Assembly (NCBI GenBank): GCA_017484205.1
Contig: JAFUTO010000013.1
Span: 1 to 64,000, forward strand
DNA length: 64,000 nucleotides
From: Bacilli bacterium
Lineage (GTDB): Bacteria; Bacillota_I; Bacilli_A; RF39; UBA660
Direction of reading: 5' to 3'
Under the pieces are notes generated by a model. It was not told the DNA's origin and made no database searches. It was given only the letters and a program-made list of their open reading frames with translations. The stretch's first letter is position 1, and the number at the start of each line of letters is the position of its first letter. This document shows positions 61,509-64,000 of this stretch, one piece after another. The translations under genes were made by a program, and so were the position numbers.

Positions 61509-61906
61509 AAACTATTCCAACAAGCCATCCATGAATCACTGTCTGTTATTCCAGAACTTACTAAAATACTAGTTATAATTTCAAATAAAGATAATAATAA
61601 GAATACTCCAATTCCCAACATAAGTCTATTCATAAACTTTTTCTTATACTTTTCCATATCATCAACTTTGCCTGCCATAGTAGCTTTAAAGAAATCTATA
61701 CTACCAGCAATAACTAAAATTAGTGGTGTTGCATATCTAATAATATTATATACTCTCTTTATTAAAGTCATTACTTCTTTAATATCTTGATCACTACAAC
61801 CGAAAGTTAAAGTAATAGTATCATCTGCTGCATACACATAAGTTCCAAAACTTAATAGTATGATAGCAGCAAATATTATATAAAACACATATTTATTTTT
61901 TTTCAT
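61496..61906 (-). CDS. Small two-span membrane protein, TrbC/VirB2-like
   Basis: 136 aa. A signal-like N-terminal segment ends YVYAAD, then FGCSDQDIKEVMTLIKRVYNII and two spans (about 56-73 and 94-113), as in TrbC/VirB2-like or pilin-type small proteins. It is in the host flank, not the ICE. It stands alone, so a secretion role is unlikely without partners; it could be a relic or a lineage-specific envelope protein. Confidence 0.55.
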   Translation of the reverse strand: MKKNKYVFYIIFAAIILLSFGTYVYAADDTITLTFGCSDQDIKEVMTLIKRVYNIIRYATPLILVIAGSIDFFKATMAGKVDDMEKYKKKFMNRLMLGIGVFLLLSLFEIITSILVSSGITDSDSWMACWNSLWIR

Positions 61907-62002
61907 ACAATCATCCTTACCGATATAATTATATCATAGTTTATTTTTATTGTAAATCAATATTAATTATGATAAAATGTATATAGTATGGGAGATGGGA
62001 TA

Positions 62003-62518
62003 ATGGAAAAATATATACCAGATATATACCAAAAGAGTATATATTCAATCAACTATGATAAATTACGCAAACGTGGTATTAAATGTATCTTGTTTGATCT
62101 AGACAATACTCTTGTACCCATAACAGTAAAAGATGTAGATGATGAGTTAAAAAATTTGATATATAAATTAAAAGATATGGGCATGAAAACAATAATTTTT
62201 TCTAATAGTTCATCTAAACGTGTAGAACAATTTAAGCAAGCATTAGAAATAGAAGGTTACTCATATACTTTCAAACCATTTGCAAAAAAAATAAATGATA
62301 TATTAAAGATATATAAAGAGGATGAAATAGCTATAATTGGTGATCAAATGATAACTGATGTAGCTCTTGGTAATAAAATAGGCATTACAACTATACTAGT
62401 AAATCCAATTAGTAAAAATGATAAATTGTTAACTAAATTTAATAGAAAAAAAGAAAAACATATTATGACTAAATTAAGAAATAATAATTTATTTGTAAAA
62501 GGTAGATATTATGAATAG
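62003..62518 (+). CDS. yqeG: YqeG-family HAD phosphatase
   Basis: 171 aa. DLDNTLVP (HAD motif I), FSNSSSKRV (motif II) and GDQMITDV (motif IV) are present, and the YKSIYSINYDKLRKRGIK opening is YqeG-like. ATG 62003 follows GGGAGATGGG. The 3' end overlaps yqeH by 8 bp, the classic yqeG-yqeH pair of Bacillota. Confidence 0.9.
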   Translation: MEKYIPDIYQKSIYSINYDKLRKRGIKCILFDLDNTLVPITVKDVDDELKNLIYKLKDMGMKTIIFSNSSSKRVEQFKQALEIEGYSYTFKPFAKKINDILKIYKEDEIAIIGDQMITDVALGNKIGITTILVNPISKNDKLLTKFNRKKEKHIMTKLRNNNLFVKGRYYE

Positions 62519-63494
62519 ATGTGTAGGTTGTGGAGCGATACTTCAAGATGAAGAACCTTTAAAAGAGGGCTACGTAAAGAATATAAATTCAAGGTTATGT
62601 GAAAGATGTTTTAAAATTCAAAATTATGGTGATTATATACCGGCTATAAAAGATGAATCTGAGTTTATACAATTATTGAAAGACATAAATAATACGAGAG
62701 ATTTAGTGGTGTTAGTATGTGATTTATTTAATTTTAATCCTAATATGGAACTTATAAATAAGTATATCACTAATGATGTAATACTAGTTTTAACTAAAAG
62801 AGACTTATTACCTAAATCTTTATATGAAGAAAAATTACTTAATTATATAGACGATGTAAATTTACATATTGTTGATAGAATAATAATTAGTAGTAATAAT
62901 AATTATCATTTTGATGAATTAATAGAAACTATAAAGAATCATAAAAAAAGCAACGATGTTTATGTTATAGGTTATACTAATGTAGGTAAATCTACAATGA
63001 TTAATAAGATACTTTATAATTATGCGGATAGCAATGATGTTATAACTACATCGCTATTGCCAAATACTACGATTGACAATATAAGTATTAAAATTGATGA
63101 TGATTTAACTTTAATAGATACACCAGGTGTATTAGATAGTGGTAGTATTTATTATCAAAAAGATATCAAAGAATTAAAAAGAATTATACCTAAAAAAGAA
63201 ATAAAACCAATAAGTTATCAAATAAATAAAAAACAAAGTATTGTTGTAGAAGATTTATTTAGGATAGATTTAGAAAAAAACGATATTGTTTTGTATATGT
63301 CAAATAGATTAGACATTAAGAGATTTTATAAAAACATAAATACAAATAATATGGATAAATATGAAATAGATATTAGCGCTAATTATGATATTGTATTATC
63401 TGGTTTAGGCTTTATAAAATTTATGAAAGATGAACATATAACTTTATATGTTATCAAAGGATTAGATGTAAAAATAAGAAAGAGTTTAATTTAG
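62511..63494 (+). CDS. yqeH: YqeH ribosome-biogenesis GTPase
   Basis: 327 aa. An N-terminal zinc finger (CVGCGAILQDE ... CERCFK) precedes a circularly permuted GTPase: the G4 LTKRD comes before G1 GYTNVGKSTMIN and G3 DTPG. YqeH helps 30S assembly. Its C-terminal domain follows (about 230-327). Confidence 0.92.
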   Translation: MNRCVGCGAILQDEEPLKEGYVKNINSRLCERCFKIQNYGDYIPAIKDESEFIQLLKDINNTRDLVVLVCDLFNFNPNMELINKYITNDVILVLTKRDLLPKSLYEEKLLNYIDDVNLHIVDRIIISSNNNYHFDELIETIKNHKKSNDVYVIGYTNVGKSTMINKILYNYADSNDVITTSLLPNTTIDNISIKIDDDLTLIDTPGVLDSGSIYYQKDIKELKRIIPKKEIKPISYQINKKQSIVVEDLFRIDLEKNDIVLYMSNRLDIKRFYKNINTNNMDKYEIDISANYDIVLSGLGFIKFMKDEHITLYVIKGLDVKIRKSLI

Positions 63495-63504
63495 GAGGAT
63501 TATA

Positions 63505-64000
63505 TGTTAGGAAAGATAAGAGGGATTGAGGAAAATCGTTTATTTTTAGAACTTTCAGATGAAGCTTTAGCAGCTGGTAATTTATCTAACATGTATGTTA
63601 GTATTGAAAGCCCCAATAGTGTATGTATTGGTGAAATTGAAGAGGTTAAAGATAGAGATGCATATATTAATTTATTAGGGGAACTTATAGAAGGTAGATT
63701 TGTATTTGGTGTTATAAAAAAACCTTCGATAAATGCGAATATAAGATTAGTACCAACTGATAAGATACCAATGATTATTAGTTGTGATAATAGTGATGAA
63801 TCTAAGTATTTATATTTAGGTAAAAGTCCAGTATATGATGGTGTAGATATAAATGTCCCAGTAAATGCATTTTTTAGTAATCATTTCGCGGTATTTGGTT
63901 CTACTGGATCAGGTAAGTCATGTTCTGTATCACGTTTATTTCAAAACTTATTTACGAAACAAAATGCGATTCCTTATAAATCAACTATATTAATGTTTGA
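63505..64000 (+). CDS. HerA-like ATPase, N-terminal part (runs off window)
   Basis: 165 residues from ATG 63505 (AGGAGG upstream) to the edge. It has an N-terminal beta-barrel-like domain and Walker A GSTGSGKSCS near 132-141. Paralogue of the ATPase at 8433 (same start-to-P-loop layout and ANLSN/FFSNHFAVFGSTG segment); the C-terminal motor lies outside. Confidence 0.8.

Noticed and set aside
1..64000. TGA read as Trp (Mollicutes code)
   Set aside because: TGA ends genes such as 7404-8069 and in-frame Trp codons are TGG in conserved proteins.

Overview
The window is very AT-rich Bacillota-type DNA. It uses the standard code: TGA ends several genes and Trp is TGG. Housekeeping genes (hemW, tmk, rpsB, tsf, tcdA-like, ffh, yqeG, yqeH) sit with HerA-like ATPases, VanY-type peptidases and a possible CotD-like coat protein. 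I infer an uncultured low-GC gut-type Bacillota; the sequence does not fix the exact lineage.

Layout. (1) 1-18.5 kb is host chromosome: translation and nucleotide genes on the plus strand, a mazEF pair, and a cell-wall cluster of two tandem VanY-type peptidases beside a DacA-type D-Ala-D-Ala carboxypeptidase. (2) 18532-60253 is an integrative conjugative element (ICE) of about 41.7 kb inserted inside that dacA gene. (3) 60.25-64 kb is host again: the 3' part of dacA with its KTG motif, a sirtuin, a small pilin-like membrane protein, yqeG, yqeH and the start of a second HerA-like ATPase.

Inside the ICE. A large serine integrase lies next to attL. Joining the two element ends gives an attP with 16-bp inverted arms (15/16) around a central AA. 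The first third is cargo: a MacB/FtsX-type ABC transporter with two permeases and a membrane-anchored protein, then two related secreted proteins that share an identical 80-bp promoter-leader. Next come a signal-less peptidoglycan hydrolase (DUF1906-like) with a holin, and two related sigma-region-4-like regulators. A compact structured-RNA candidate follows. The middle is a surface and transfer operon: a six-repeat SpaA/CnaB adhesin with a thioester-like domain, a sortase, a TasA/BsaA-like protein, a SipW-type signal peptidase, an InlB-B-repeat protein, an SSB, then VirB2-, VirB6-, PrgI/VirB3- and VirB4-like proteins and an M23 hydrolase. An oriT-like block with three copies of a TAGCCACTTC motif precedes a relaxosome operon ending in a MobP-type relaxase. 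The last third has a lipoprotein, VirD4 coupling protein, a 2100-aa methylase-helicase and a sigma-like factor at the right end.

Most unusual signals. Cargo genes repeatedly have their Shine-Dalgarno (SD) site buried in a hairpin: both secreted-protein genes and both sigma-like genes. A 33-bp motif occurs three times around the lysin-holin and sigma modules. A TTGCAA-N17-GATTAA element is shared upstream of the surface/transfer operon and the right-end genes. A 159-nt region with three tandem hairpins inside a perfect 10-bp closing stem looks like an RNA gene. Together these suggest an element with its own post-transcriptional and sigma-based control of secreted effectors. That is inference; no function was tested.
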